64,000 nt of DNA from Heterocephalus glaber (GCF_000247695.1 NW_004624865.1:3882529-3946528); one strand, 5' to 3'; numbered from the stretch's first letter, positions 1 through 11,410 are shown. The notes: generated by a model not told the origin, from the letters alone. Program-made: numbers and translations.

Positions 1-414
1 GAGAGAAAATTTAAAGTCATCCAGACTGTATCTTTCAGGACTCATGAGAATCTAAGTCTTCAAATTCTGTCACCTGACTTACCTCCAGTAGGATAAATTT
101 ACATGATCTAGAAATATTCTAGGGAACCTGAAAGCCACTGAAGAATTAAAAAAATAAAATACAATAAGAGCATCGGGAAATATAGGCACACTTCCTACTA
201 AGGAAGAATAAATGTGCAGATTCTTACCCATTTCACCAGCTGTGGAAACCAGGAGACAAAGAAAAGATGTGTTCAAACTGTTAGGAGACAATAACTGCCA
301 ACAAACACCGTTCAAGAATAAGAGCAAAATTTAAAAACTTCACATAAGCAAATTTAACAAATTCATTACCCATAGACACACATTGCACAAATTTAAAAAT
401 ACATTTTTAGGAAG
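1..414. other. AT-rich sequence, nothing recognised
   Basis: I see no gene, SINE or LTR in this stretch. Short open frames here lack domain character and look like chance frames. Confidence 0.5.
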
Positions 415-432
415 AAAGAACAGGACATCGGA

Positions 433-524
433 GGGCTGGGGATTTAGCTCAGTGGTTCTGCCACCTGCCTCACAAGCACAAGGTCCTGAGTTTGATCCCC
501 AGTACCAAAAGAAAAAGAAAAAGC
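433..524 (+). mobile_element. ID SINE (tRNA-derived), first of a tandem pair
   Basis: The body starts GGGCTGGGGATTTAGCTCAG, which includes the tRNA-type A box, and continues through a B-box-like GAGTTTGATCCCC to an AGTACC end and an A-rich tail. ID elements are nonautonomous retroposons derived from a tRNA, transcribed by RNA polymerase III and moved by L1 machinery. A 17-bp direct repeat lies immediately before this copy (415-431) and recurs after the next ID (631-647), so the two IDs share one target-site duplication. Confidence 0.95.
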
Positions 525-534
525 CACATCTATA

Positions 535-632
535 GGGGCCGAGGATTAAGCTCAGTGATTTCGCCACCTGCTGCGCAAGCTCAAGGACCCGAGTTTGATC
601 CCTGGTACCAAAAAAGAAAAAAAAAAAAAAAA
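535..632 (+). mobile_element. ID SINE, second of a tandem pair
   Basis: A second ID (GGGGCCGAGGATTAAGCTCA start, GAGTTTGATCCCTGG B-box region, long A tail) lies about 10 bp after the tail of the previous ID and in the same orientation. The 17-bp repeat AAAGAACAGGACATCGG follows directly at 631-647 and matches 415-431. The pair may have inserted as a dimer, or this copy may have landed in the tail of the first. Confidence 0.95.
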
Positions 633-647
633 AGAACAGGACATCGG

Positions 648-1700
648 GGGAAAGTTTGAAAAAGAAAATGTGATCGGAGACACTAGTTGGAATAAATCTA
701 AATAGATATTGATGACAAAAAATAGAATCATAATGAAAGCACCTAGTGGATAGGATTATAAAAAAGAAGAGAAACTTAATGCCAACAATTATATTCAGAA
801 AGGAAATGATGGGAATAAAATAAATTAAAAGCTGAATATTGTTTAGGAAGAAGGTAAAGCTATTAATTTACTTTATACTATCCCAATTTAATTGCCATAG
901 TATCTAGGGTAGTGGGTAAGAAAAGGTAATCTGGTTGATTTCCAGATCAGTAGAAAAGATGGACAAAGAAATTATACTTAATCTACTCAGAGAAAGATAA
1001 GAACTTTTTAAAAATGAAATAAATAGAATGCAGAAAAAACAAAATTCACAAAATAACCTGAAAGTGGATTAGTAATAACACAAAAATATAAACAGTATTA
1101 GAGGACATATGAAAAAATGCAAATGTATTCAGAACGAGATTACTACCCAAGACACAAAGATACAGAAATAGTTTTATGTATATGTCTTCAAGAAAAAGAC
1201 AAAGACCAAGCATAGACTGTGGAAGCCCTTGAAGTTGCCAATGCTGAGACAAAATTATGCAATTTTCCTGTCAGCGATTTTCCCCCAAAGAGAAATACTC
1301 CTAATGGCGCAGAGCTCTGTCTTCATGGAGATCTGTTTTCCTTCTGTGATATCTTAGTGTGAGGCCTTGAGGTTTTTACCACTATTACAGATGTCCCACT
1401 CTGCCTCCAAATGCAATAGGGGGCTCATTTTTCCATGATACAAATGTCAGATCTCCCCCTTCTTTGCCATCTTGCAGTGAGGACAGCAGTCGTGGCTTTT
1501 TACAATTATTCCCTGGGAGACAAAAATCCACTGTGCTGATCAACTGTTTTACCCATCCATGCCACTGGAGACCCTTCACACTGGTTAGTCACTGTCTGCA
1601 TGCACATTCCAGCTCTGCCTGAGGTTGTGGCCATCGCTGTAGACAGCACAGTGGGAGGTGGTAACAATCCAGCCAGGACACCCGCATTGTGCCTTGACGC
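648..1700. other. Non-genic sequence, partly A-rich
   Basis: The interval 650-1260 is strongly A-rich on the plus strand and could be a very old L1 fragment, but I found no motif to prove it. From 1260 to 1700 composition is balanced and no repeat or exon is recognisable. Confidence 0.4.
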
Positions 1701-1703
1701 TGC

Positions 1704-1796
1704 CTTTTTTTCTTTTTTTGGTACTGGGGATCGAATTCAGGACCTTGTGCTTGAGAGGCAGGTGGCGGAGCCACTGAGCTAAATCCCCAGCCCAGG
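1704..1796 (-). mobile_element. ID SINE
   Basis: The plus strand shows the reverse complement of an ID: a T-rich tail, GGTACTGGGGATCGAATTCA (B-box side), then GAGCTAAATCCCCAGCCC (A-box side). It is full length and typical of the family in this window. Confidence 0.95.
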
Positions 1797-1849
1797 CTTT
1801 TTTTAATCTATAACTTTCTGAAACTTTGAACTGAGCTGAGGACAAGCCC

Positions 1850-2165
1850 ACTTCTGGACTCCGTGGACCTTTGGATTCTTGAAACATTCTCTGCTAACCT
1901 CCATTTACCTTCTATATAAGGGACCCCTTTCCAGGCACTGAGACGACACCTAAATCCTCTCTTACAGCAGCCTTACTTCTACCAACACCTATCCTAATGC
2001 TTGACTGACCTGTAAAGTAATTTCCAACCCCCTTGTGGTCTAAAGCTATAAATACAGCTGCCATTTTTAAAACCCAGAAGCACTTATTCTGAGCAACCAG
2101 ACCACTTGTTTCCTTGGTGACTATCCTGGTTTTGGCTTACATAATCTCTTTGTTATCACCTGGGG
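1850..2165 (+). repeat. Possible LTR-like block
   Basis: A TATA-like CTATAAATAC lies near 2046. It is followed by sequence ending around TTTGTTATCACCTGGGGTGCC, which resembles the R/U5 part of endogenous-retrovirus solo LTRs in general layout. No terminal TG...CA pair or target duplication was confirmed, so this is a tentative call. Confidence 0.25.
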
Positions 2166-3990
2166 TGCCTCAACTTGTCTTTTGGGTTGATGGTACAGTC
2201 AAGTCAATGGACTCAAAAGAATAAAGAATTGACTTGGTTGTACAGAAGCACTTCACAAATACATACAATACTGCATATGAAGTATGTGACTAAGTCGAGC
2301 ACCCCTCACTTGATTAGTCTGAAGCAGTTAATTCTGTACATACTGAGTTGTGGCCTCACAAAGTTGAAGAATGAAATCTTCAGTTGAAGAATGGACAAAA
2401 GAATGAAGTTCATAGAGAAGTTATAGGGAGGAAGGAGAAGAAAAGTAGCTCCTGGATTTCCAGTGCGTGTCCAGAGTGGGTGGTCATGGGCTCCTTGGTG
2501 CGGAGCAACTTACAGACAAGCGCAGCACAGGAAGTCCTGTGTTACTCAGTGGCCACCTATCACTGGCAGCTCTGCAGATTTAAAACAACCAGTTTCAACT
2601 CAGCCTCTCTAACCCAATTCCTCAACATGTAAGGTTTAAAGAAAACTGGAATTTTAAAGAAAAACCAGTTATTTTGCATTTTAAGTTCTTCAAAGCTCAA
2701 GAGTTTAGTAGGAAGGGGCTGGCATTCCCTTTAATAAGGAGGGGCTGCAGTCCATGTTGCCTGAGAAAGTTCACTCTTTGTCCAAAGCTCTAGTTCACTG
2801 CCTATTCTTATTTTAATTCTTACCAATATGGCTGATCACCCACCTCTATCTCAGGCCTTACTCACAAGCTAACTAATGAACAATAATTTTCCACTAGGTA
2901 AAGACTGTTGGCACATACATCTTCTAGACAAGGAATCAAGAGCCCAAAGAAGTACTACAACTTTCTCAAGGTCAGGAATGAAACCCAAGGTTGTCTAACC
3001 AAGGCTGTCTGTGCTGTGGGTAAAGGGGCGTCTCAGTCAGGAAGGTGGTGGCTTCCTGGCCTTCTAAGGCTCTGCTGTCACCACTGTGAGACCACAGAGG
3101 GTCAGAACATGCTTCACCTTCCTGGCAGGACTTTACAGGTTGGTCCCTGTGGACTGGGCACCTTCCAGGGTGACACTGAACTTCAACTCCACAGCTCAGT
3201 TTGTTTGTTTTCTATGAGGAAGACAACAGAAATTGGCCACACCACTGAATCATATCCAAAGCTAAAGAACCCCAAACGGCTGCAGGTATAAACTTTTGAT
3301 GGTTTCAAAATGGATAAGAAAACAGCAAAAGTGAAAAAGGAGAGTAAAGGGGAAAAAACACCTTCCTTAATCAGCAGAGACACTGAACAAACAGATGAGT
3401 AAGAGGAAGTGTTTGAAGGCGAGGTGAGATATGGAGGAGGAGAATCTCAGGAAACACCTTTATCACAGAGAGCGGGCTTCCTTTCAGGCTGAGTTCTGAA
3501 AGCTGAAATAAATAGCCTGCTTCCAAGAATGCTGTTTTCTCAAAGGGCGAAGAGCAAACACATTAAAGTGTTCTGTGTCTTTGGCAAGGCAGCTGAAGGG
3601 AAATTCTTCCTCCTTCTGGACTGATGTGCACACATGCTCACCAGCAGGATCAGAATAAACATCCAGCCAAGTCAAGGGTCACTATGACTTCTTAGAGCAT
3701 CAATTTTCTCACTTAAAATGACAGCAATACCATTATATGGTTGCTGTGAAGAGAAGAGAAAAGCATCCAGAAAAAAACTCTAAAGACTGCTTTTCATATG
3801 ACGTAAGCTACAATAAAACCCTGTTACTTCCTTGTGGCTCTGTACTGAATACAGTCACAAGTCTAAGTCTGGCGTGTGATCTGACTTTTATAAAGACAAT
3901 GCCTCAGATATTTCAGAATGGCAGCCTGGTGTGCAAATGTCAGTCCAGGTTAATTTAGGTAAATACTTTTTGCTAAGAGATTTCTAGCTG
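2166..3990. other. Mostly unassigned sequence with a possible MIR fragment
   Basis: A MIR-like core (CTTTCTCAAGGTCAGGAATG) lies near 2960-3010, and a possible MIR tail near 3695-3745. A plus-strand open frame at 2908-3291 (127 codons) overlaps the MIR-like piece and shows no domain, so I do not call it a gene. Confidence 0.35.
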
Positions 3991-4029
3991 GTCTTGTGAG
4001 GCAGATAAGAGAGGTATTTCTCACTTAAC

Positions 4030-4790
4030 ATTTTCCCTTGGAAAAATTCACCAGATGCCCGGGTCTCCTTCAGGAGGTGTTACCCTGCCCTAACCTCAGA
4101 TTGCCCTTTGACCTTGCTAAATTTCTGTGCCTCCTCAGTCTTGTTTATCTTTCAGGACTGGAAGCCTCTAGAAGCCAGAGCACCCTCTCTGGGTGGGCTA
4201 TCCAAAACTGGCTGGATCCAGATGGCTGTCAAAGTGACAGCTGGCAGCCTTCACCTTCATTATAATCCCGTCTGCATGATGAGTGACCCACCACCCCCCA
4301 AACGAGGACAGGTGACAATCGGTTGTTTGATGACCCCAAAGAACCACAAAAGGAGCTGAAAAAGGTGGTACCTACATTCCCAGAAAATCCCCCCCTGCTC
4401 TAGAAGAGGAATGGATGTTCTTCCCTGTCATCAGCCTATCTCTCCCTTCTTTTTACTCTATTTCTCCCTTCCTTTCTTTTCTCTATATCAACCCCCAGTG
4501 GGTTGAGAAACTGAGTTTATCTCCCATTTTCCTTATTCTTGGCCAAGAATAAAGTTCTAGGTCTTGCTACGTGCTAGGTCTCCTATTCAGTGCTAGGTCT
4601 TGTTACCGGTTCCACAATCCCATCACAGATAAAGAACCCAGTACTGGGTCACCAATTAGTAACAAAGCCACAATTCAGCCCCCACTACATAACCCATGGT
4701 GACCAGCAAACCATCACTCCAAGGCTTCTATGTCAAAGAAGAGCAGCCAGAGATACTATAAAACAAAGCTTTGTCCTTTAGGAATATTTT
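4030..4790 (+). repeat. Possible ERV-type LTR
   Basis: The block carries a pyrimidine-rich stretch (4430-4490) followed by an AATAAA signal in CCAAGAATAAAGTTCTAGG near 4547, and then a U5-like tail. The order resembles a class I retroviral LTR on the plus strand. I could not fix the ends or find a target duplication. Confidence 0.3.
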
Positions 4791-5281
4791 ATTAACTATG
4801 AAATATGGTAGGGTAATACCGATACATGACTCAGAACAACCTTACAAATTACAAAAAATATTTCAGTGTCATAATTTTGTAGAACTCAATAAATACTGCT
4901 GTATTAATGTGATATTGTCCTTGGTCATATAATTTGCATGTCTTGCTGTTCTGCAAATGTATTTATTATGCCATCAAAATTTATACTTTTTGGAACTTCA
5001 TTTTCAATCTCTATAATGGAAAGTGACATCAGTCACTCTGGCAAGATCGCAAATGATGTCTGATAATTTTTAATTTTCAGAAGGCTCTTTCCACCGATAC
5101 AACTGTTAGCGGAGGTGCTGAGGGTGTATTGTATGGATGGTGACAATTCTGACAAATTGTTCCAAAATATCAACTGTATATCTAGAGCTGATGACTCTCT
5201 CATGGGACTTTTTTTCTAAAAATGTTTAACTCTTCATCCAATCAGCTTCATCAAAATCTGAATTTAGTTTAAAATATGAAC
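4791..5281. other. AT-rich sequence, nothing recognised
   Basis: No repeat, exon or RNA gene could be recognised here. Confidence 0.5.
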
Positions 5282-5469
5282 CAAGCTTGGTGGCACATGC
5301 CTGTAACCCAGCACTCTGGGCGGCTGAGGCAGGAGGATTGCCAATTTGAACCCAGCCTGGACAACTTAGCAACTTGCGAGACACTGTCTCAAAATAAAAA
5401 ATAAAAGGGCTGGGGATGTACCTCGGTGTAAAGGTCCTGGGTTCAATTCCCGGGACAGCAAAAAAGTAA
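5282..5469 (+). mobile_element. B1-dID SINE
   Basis: A B1 monomer (CTTGGTGGCACATGCCTGTA, then GGCTGAGGCAGGAGGATTG and AACCCAGCCTGGACAACTTA) is joined through an A-rich linker to a shortened ID (GGGCTGGGGATGTACCTCGG ... GGGTTCAATTCCCGGGACAGC). This 7SL/tRNA chimera is diagnostic of several non-murid rodent lineages. Confidence 0.95.
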
Positions 5470-6012
5470 AATGAAATAAAATACAAGGTTATACTATGGA
5501 TTTTGTGTTCCTCTGGTATTTCCTAAAGCTCTGACCATACAAGAACTCTAAGTGACTTTTCTATTTGCATTTGATTTGGAATATCTCTTCATGAAATTTA
5601 TCGCTGTTCTGACAACAATGAACATTTTTAATATCATCTTTCTCAGCCACCAATAAAATAATTGTTTCTTCTGAAGCTTCATACAAAATTAGTACTCTTT
5701 TCAATCAAATGTAATAATCATTCAATTTAAATATTTTTATTTCTAGGCCTGTGGATATTTGTTTTCAATGTTGTGACGGGTTTCCAACCCACAGATTCTA
5801 AACCCTAAAGAATTCTAATAACTGGAGTTTATGTTTCATTACAATGTTCATGAATACAGTTTATTAACATGATATTCACATGTCACAGGATTAACTGAGG
5901 TTTTCTAAGGGCACTGTACATGTAACAAATTGCATAGTACAAATGTACTTTGTACACTTGACTTTTGTGCATGTACCTTGCACACTACAAATGTAACCTT
6001 TTGACATTTGTA
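5470..6012. other. AT-rich sequence, nothing recognised
   Basis: No gene or confident repeat. A local cluster of related short words (TACAAATGTA, TGTACTTTGTACAC) at 5930-6000 gives weak imperfect repetition only. Confidence 0.45.
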
Positions 6013-6145
6013 AGCCAGGTGTGGCGGCACACATCACTAATCCCAGCACTCTCAGGAGGCTGAGGCAGGAGGATCACTGTGAGTTCAAGGCCAGCCTGAA
6101 CAGATTCTGCCTCAAAATATCGAAAATAATAATAACAATAAATAA
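6013..6145 (+). mobile_element. B1 SINE monomer
   Basis: The sequence AGCCAGGTGTGGCGGCACAC, then GAGGCTGAGGCAGGAGGATC and GTTCAAGGCCAGCCTG, is a B1 body with an A-rich AATAATAATAACAAT tail. No dID half follows. Confidence 0.93.
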
Positions 6146-6149
6146 ACGC

Positions 6150-6300
6150 ACATTTGTATGTCTTCTTTGGAAAGTACCCATTCTAGTCTTTGCCCATTGT
6201 AGGGATCATTGCCTTTTTATTGTTGAATTGTATTCTTTATATATTCTGAATATGAAATGCTGGTATAGATCTTATGTGTCATTAGATTTAATTATATGGA
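6150..6300 (-). repeat. Old L1M fragment
   Basis: The plus strand reads like antisense L1 3'-region sequence common in mammals (TTTGCCCATTGTAGGGATCA, then TTCTTTATATATTCTGAATA). It is a short truncated relic. Confidence 0.55.
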
Positions 6301-6359
6301 ACTGCTGATATTAAACTATTTTAATGACTTATTTTCTCTTTTCTCCTTTCTTATCCTAC

Positions 6360-6401
6360 CTTTTCCTTTCCTTTCTTTTCTTTTCTTTCTTTTTTTTTTT
6401 T
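6360..6401. repeat. Pyrimidine microsatellite at a SINE tail
   Basis: A (CTTTT)n-like tract followed by poly-T directly abuts the 3' tail of the adjacent antisense B1-dID. Confidence 0.85.
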
Positions 6402-6570
6402 TCCTGGTACTGAACATTTACACTGAGCTACAACCTCAGTGTTTTGTTTTGTTTGGAGACAGAATCTTTCTAAGTTTCTAGGTTGCCCAGGCTGGACTTT
6501 AACTTGTGATCCTCCAGCCTCAGCCTCCCAGAATGGTGAGCTTACAGGAGTGCTCCACCAGGCTCAGCTA
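6402..6570 (-). mobile_element. B1-dID SINE
   Basis: Read on the minus strand, a B1 body (plus-strand text CTCAGCCTCCCAGAATGGTG and CCAGGCTGGACTTTAACTTG) precedes a short dID (TGGTACTGAACATTTACACT on the plus strand). Confidence 0.92.
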
Positions 6571-6814
6571 ACTGTAATGGTTTCCATATGGCTCAACTCC
6601 CTGTAACCAAGGGGTAAGGTGTTGGTCACACCCTTGTGGGAAGTTGAAGTGTGTGTACAGGCATTGCTGAAATCATGAACACCCCAGTGACTCTTTCAGA
6701 AAGCTACATCAGATGAGATGCTAATGGCTCTTTGAACCGGCAGAACGTGTGCCTCACACACACCTGTCATCAATTAGTTTGCAAAACGCTAGGTAGGAAA
6801 GAGCCAGTTTAACC

Positions 6815-7580
6815 CGAGGTGGGGAATGGAGAATGACAATATCCGGAAGCCACCGCAGAGCCATCGGTCCGGACTTGCTGCTGACAGACCGGCGAGAGGA
6901 CACCACGACAGCGGTCCCAGCCCTGCTGGTACCGGGGACCGGTCTCACAGGAGACGGGTTTTCCACTGTGGGGGTGGCTTCGGGGTGGCTCAAAAGGGCG
7001 ACAGCCCAGATCCTGCACATGTGCGGTCCGGTAGGGCCAGGGGCCTCTGAGCACCTCGCGCCCAGAGCAGGCCTCCCTGACTTGTCCCCTGCCCACTTCC
7101 CGCCGGGTGGCCGTTCTTGTAACACAGGGGTCGGGACGTTGTCCCCGCTAAGTGGCTCCACCCCCAAGGCCTCGACCTTGCAGAGAGAGAGGATGAAACC
7201 CAGCGGAGGGAAGGTGACTGTCACAAAACCGTCCCAAGCGGCTTCGACCAAAGAGGGGTGCCCAGGCCCCTGAGCTGCTTTCTGTACAAAGGCAGCAGGC
7301 ACGCACCGCAAAGGCGCTTCTGCGTTAACCTGCGCCGCAGAGGCTCTCCGAATTTCCCCCGAGCTGCGGCCTCGTGGTCACAGCTGAGGTCCTCGGAAGC
7401 AGGTCTGTGCGTTCCCGTTCCCCCTTCACACCCCCCAGAGTGCGATGCAAACTAAACTAAGGCCTTAAAAGGGCTGTTTTTCTTCCATCCTAGAAGAGGT
7501 GAGACAAGTCAGGTCGCTAGATGTGCTTAAGGACCCGGGGACTCTTCACCTGTGCGCTGGGGCACCGGGGCTGCGCGCGG
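6815..7580. promoter_or_regulatory. CpG-rich block, possible CpG island
   Basis: This interval holds roughly fifty CpG dinucleotides in about 760 bp and is clearly GC-rich, while flanks on both sides are AT-rich and CpG-poor. It contains overlapping open frames on both strands (minus 6754-7311, 185 codons; plus 6833-7273, 146 codons), which is what low stop-codon density in GC-rich DNA produces. I recognise no protein domain in either. It could be a promoter-associated CpG island of an unseen transcript, an orphan island, or a GC-rich insert. No SINE or LTR body is recognisable inside it. Confidence 0.6.
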
Positions 7581-7619
7581 GCAAATCTACATTTTAACTG
7601 AAATATCAGAACCAGAAAG

Positions 7620-7775
7620 TCCTGGGTTAAAAGCCTACCATGCACAATCAGAGTCTCAGAGTCCAATTTTTATCCCGTGATGGCCTCTACCCCCTTGTGC
7701 CTCGGTTTCCTTCTCTGAAAAGTGGGAGAGTCCAGTGTCTACCATACACACTAGTGATTATGAAGTAATTATTTC
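7620..7775 (+). repeat. MIR fragment
   Basis: The order GTGCCTCGGTTTCCTTCTCT, then GAAAAGTGGGAGAG, matches the MIR core (CTCAGTTTCCTCATCTGTAA type) on the plus strand. Confidence 0.6.
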
Positions 7776-8429
7776 AGGAACATCTGCACTTCGTGCCCCT
7801 TTTGAGACAATGCTGTAAATACCCAGCCTCTACAAAAGGGAGCTGAGTTCAAATTACCAGCGCCAAATATGTTTCTGGGGGAACAATTATTTGTCTTCTC
7901 CGCAGACTTCTCCTACTCCTTGGAGCTCAGGGAAGAATGGCAAGGGTGGAGAATACAGTTAGAAGAATTCACCTGTCTTGGGAGAGAATCCTTTAATAAC
8001 TGGGAAGTGTCTGTAAGCCCGAAGTATAGTATTTTGTGGGCAGAAGGATGCCCTATGATCTAAGAGGGCCTAGACTTGCTCCTGTCCTGCATTCTTATTG
8101 TTGGGTTCTTCTTAGGAAACTGCACAATGAAACATTGTAACTGACGATGGGCTGTCATAACACCTGGGGCATGGGGAATAAAAACAGTTAGGTCTCACTT
8201 GCTTTATAATTTCTTCATCACAAAGACCCACTCCTGATACCCATAAGCAAGTAACAAAACCTCTGTGAGACCCACCTTTTTAAACTAAAAGTTGGTATAA
8301 TGCTAGCACCCCAGGGAACAATGAGGTCTATGCATATATTAAGCCAGACATCAACTTCAGTGGGGGGTATGTTCAGTGCTCGGTAAACGCCCGTCATTCT
8401 GGTCATGAGGTCAGTAAAGCTAGATATTC
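7776..8429. other. Unassigned sequence
   Basis: No gene or confident repeat is visible. Two short open frames (7869-8063 plus, 8218-8406 minus) have no support. Confidence 0.45.
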
Positions 8430-8545
8430 TGACTTCACAATGACTAGCCCTGTGAGGCTAAAGAAACAACCTTTTTGAGTCTTCTATTCCTATCTATAAA
8501 ATTAAGACGATGCTATTTACCCTGTTGAAAGGATACTTAGAAAGA
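8430..8545 (+). repeat. MIR fragment
   Basis: TGAGTCTTCTATTCCTATCT followed by AAAATTAAGACGATGCTATT and ACCCTGTTGAAAGGAT follows the MIR consensus order. Confidence 0.6.
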
Positions 8546-8556
8546 ACAGCAAAAAA

Positions 8557-8761
8557 CAGGCATGTGATAGCACAGACATGTAATCCCAGGAGTCTGGGAG
8601 GCTGAAGCAGGAGGATTGCAAGTTGGAGCCCAGCCTGGACAGCTTAGCAACTCACTGAGATCCTGACTTAAAGTAAAAACATAAAGTTAAATTCAAAGGT
8701 CTGATGATGTAGCTCAGTGCAAAGATCCTGGGTTCGATCTCCAGTACCAAAAAAAAAAAAA
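8557..8761 (+). mobile_element. B1-dID SINE
   Basis: A B1 body (CATGTAATCCCAGGAGTCTG, GCTGAAGCAGGAGGATTGCA) is linked to a dID (TGATGTAGCTCAGTGCAAAG, GGGTTCGATCTCCAGTACC) and a poly-A tail. Confidence 0.95.
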
Positions 8762-8972
8762 TTAGCAAGGATACAGAAAGCTCCTGGGCCTTGTGGTGTC
8801 TTTAGTTTTCCCTTCTCTTGACCACCTGCTGGTCTGGGGGTCACTCTTAGGACACCCTTGAGAGAATGATTCAGCACAGTTGTTTCAAAGGTTCCAACCA
8901 GCATGAAGTGAGTTCAAATGAGGACAAGGCATTTCCCCCAGCACCAGCAAAGGTGTGGGTTTTCTTGGTCCG

Positions 8973-8975
<3 letters not shown>

Positions 8976-9016
<41 letters not shown>

Positions 9017-9018
9017 CG
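8976..9018. repeat. (TG)n microsatellite at a SINE tail
   Basis: About twenty TG units end in TGCGTGCGCGC and abut the 3' end of the adjacent antisense B1-dID. Confidence 0.95.
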
Positions 9019-9181
9019 CGCTGGAGATTACTCCACTGTACTTCCAGCCTCCTTTTCATCTCATATTTTGAGAGGGGGATTTTTAAGTCACAAAATTGCC
9101 GGGATGAGCTGTAACTTGTGATCTTCCTGCCTCAGCCTCCCAGAAGGCTGGGATGACAGACCTGCACCACCACGCTTGGCT
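9019..9181 (-). mobile_element. B1-dID SINE, dID half decayed
   Basis: Plus-strand text TCCTGCCTCAGCCTCCCAGA and CACCACCACGCTTGGC marks an antisense B1. The dID half (CTGGAGATTACTCCACTGTA) is degenerate. Confidence 0.88.
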
Positions 9182-10372
9182 TGTTGGTCTGCTCACACTT
9201 GCGTCTGCTTCTCAGCTTTTCTTCAAGCTCTCAAAGTTTGGCTCTGAGTTATAAAATCATATTAAGTTCTGACAGTTTAAAAAGCATGCCCAGAAAAATA
9301 ACCAGAGCAGCAGGAAGGAGAGGAGAAAGTATTTGAAGGTACAGATGGGTTTTGCAGCTTCGGGGAGGAACATTAGCGTTAGACATGAAGAAACGTCCAG
9401 CACGGAGGCCCAGTTTCCTTGTGCACAAAGGTCACTGTCACTGCGGTGTGAATAGAATCACGTGGAAGGTGCCACATGGCTGATGTCGTTTATCATTTCC
9501 TCCCTCCCGAAAGGTTCTCAGCTTGGCAACATTTCCCCTCCACTAATCCAAGTCTCCTTGCAAAATGTCATTCTGCTTAAATTTTCATAGCTCTACCCCC
9601 CTCTCAGGCACCTGGGATTTCCGGATCAAAGCTGTTGATCTGGTGAAACTAGGAGCCCATGGGTGGTGAGGAGAGGCAGCTTATTACTGTGAGTGCCCGA
9701 GTGAATTAATTTCAAAGAAATGCCAAGCAATTTCTTTTCTGCCTCTCTCCCTTCTTTGGCTTTTTCTGCTGACATCTGGGTGTCTCCATGCACAAATACG
9801 GTCAGCTCCCAATGGGCCTCTCCTGGAAAGGAGCCTAAAGCATGGGGACCCTTTCGGGACAGATGAAAGACAGGGCAGATGGCCTCATGCCAGGAGGGTG
9901 GATGGAGGTGACCGCTGTGGAAGAAGCTGCCATTTCCCACCCTTCCATTCCACGCACTTCTGCTCAGGCAGAGAGTACACCAAGTAAACTACTTTCGGAC
10001 AGAGCAGGGGCGGGAAGGAATACTTGAATCCAGCCAACCCCAAAACTCTCTCTCTTTCCCTGTACATGTAGTCAGGGTCACATAGGAATTTGGGGTCAGC
10101 AACCTTATAGGAGAAATTTAAATGCAGTAGAATCAGATATTTTGTGGACTTAGGAGACTTCACAAAGCCTGTGTATTAACACCAGTCACACACAACACAG
10201 CAATTGTGTATTTGGAAGGAAACATTCAATTGTATGCATTTTTCTTTATTCTGAGAGACACACCCAGGTTAGTTAATTATCTGTGATCTCATGTATTTTG
10301 CTTAAGGCATTTAAGAAACTGGGGACTAAGCCATAAAAAAAACAAAAATCAATTTCAAAACCATTAAATGTC
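9182..10372. other. Unassigned sequence
   Basis: Moderate GC with no recognisable repeat or exon. The minus-strand frame at 9626-9940 (104 codons) shows no domain and overlaps other frames. Confidence 0.45.
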
Positions 10373-11410
10373 CTATAGAGTATGTTCTTTTGTCCACAGT
10401 GAAATTAAGCCAGAAATAACAAAAAGATACTGATAAAAATCCCCAGATGTTTGGGAATTAAGCAAGACACTAGTAAATAACACATGAGTCAAAACAAAAA
10501 TTTCATCAGAAATTAGGAAATATTTTCAATTGACTGCTAGTAAAGGTACAGCATTATTCATTGTGGCATTGGGTAAAAGTATTACTAGAGAGAAATTTCC
10601 AGTGAAATTTGAAACAGAGAAATTAAAAGAAAGAAAATAGGAATTCCAAGAGCAGAAAAAAATGAAGTAGAAAACAAAGAGAAATACAGAGAATAAAAGA
10701 ATCCTCAAAATATTGGTTACTGAAAAAATTATTATGTAGTAAATTATTTAAGACTAAGGAAGAGAGAAAGAGGGAAGGAGGGAAAGAAAGAGAGAAATAG
10801 ACAAAGAAATAGAGAAGGAGAAAGGTAACCCCATCAACATCAAAAATCACAATGACATAAATGACAAAGTCAATTATTTGAAATCTCCTAAATGCCTACC
10901 AATGGTACAACAGATCAAGGAACTGTGGCATATTCATACAAGAGAATATTATACAGCTATGAAAATGACTTAACTTCTGCTACATGCCTCAACACAGAAA
11001 GTATCACAAGCCTAATGTTGAGAAAAAGAGGCCCGATATAGGGCCGGGGATGTAGCTCAGTGGCACAGCACCTGCCTGGCAAGTTCAGGGTCCTGTGGTC
11101 GATCCCTGATACAAGAAAAAAAAAAAGGCCCAATACAAAATAGTCCTGCTTTGAAATTAACATTAAATTGTAAAGCAAGGAAAACCCATATATGGTAATG
11201 GGAACCTGAGTAGTGGGTACCTTGGTGAGGGAAAGGAAGGGTCACTGAAGGACAGGAAATTCTGAAGGGGATTTGGGACCTTGTTAATATTCCATTTCTG
11301 GGTCTGGACAGTGCTTATCTGGAAGTGTTTATTTTGGAAATGTTGAGAAGCTATAAATTGTGATTTGTGTATTTTTCTGAATGTATGCTGAAATTTAAAT
11401 TCTTATTTTA
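10373..11410 (+). mobile_element. Old LINE-1 fragment, ORF2 remnant to 3' end, interrupted
   Basis: The region 10373-10760 is A-rich and resembles an eroded L1 ORF2 segment on the plus strand. From 10880, TACCAATGGTACAACAGATC, GGAACTGTGGCATATTCATA and GAGAATATTATACAGCTATG follow the classic L1 3' region. An ID interrupts it at 11041-11127. The reading frame is destroyed by stops and indels. A purine-rich patch lies at 10755-10830. Confidence 0.75.
11041..11127 (+). mobile_element. ID SINE inserted in old L1
   Basis: Body GGGCCGGGGATGTAGCTCAG ... GTGGTCGATCCCTGATAC with an A tail. Imperfect target duplication: AGGCCCGATATA before and AGGCCCAATACA after. Confidence 0.94.

Noticed and set aside
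433..632. tRNA genes suggested by A and B box motifs
   Set aside because: These are ID retroposons with A-rich tails; the body does not fold as a complete tRNA.
2908..3291. 127-codon plus-strand frame
   Set aside because: Overlaps a MIR-like piece and shows no protein features.
6754..7311. 185-codon minus-strand frame in the CpG-rich block
   Set aside because: High GC lowers stop frequency, frames exist on both strands and none has a recognisable domain.
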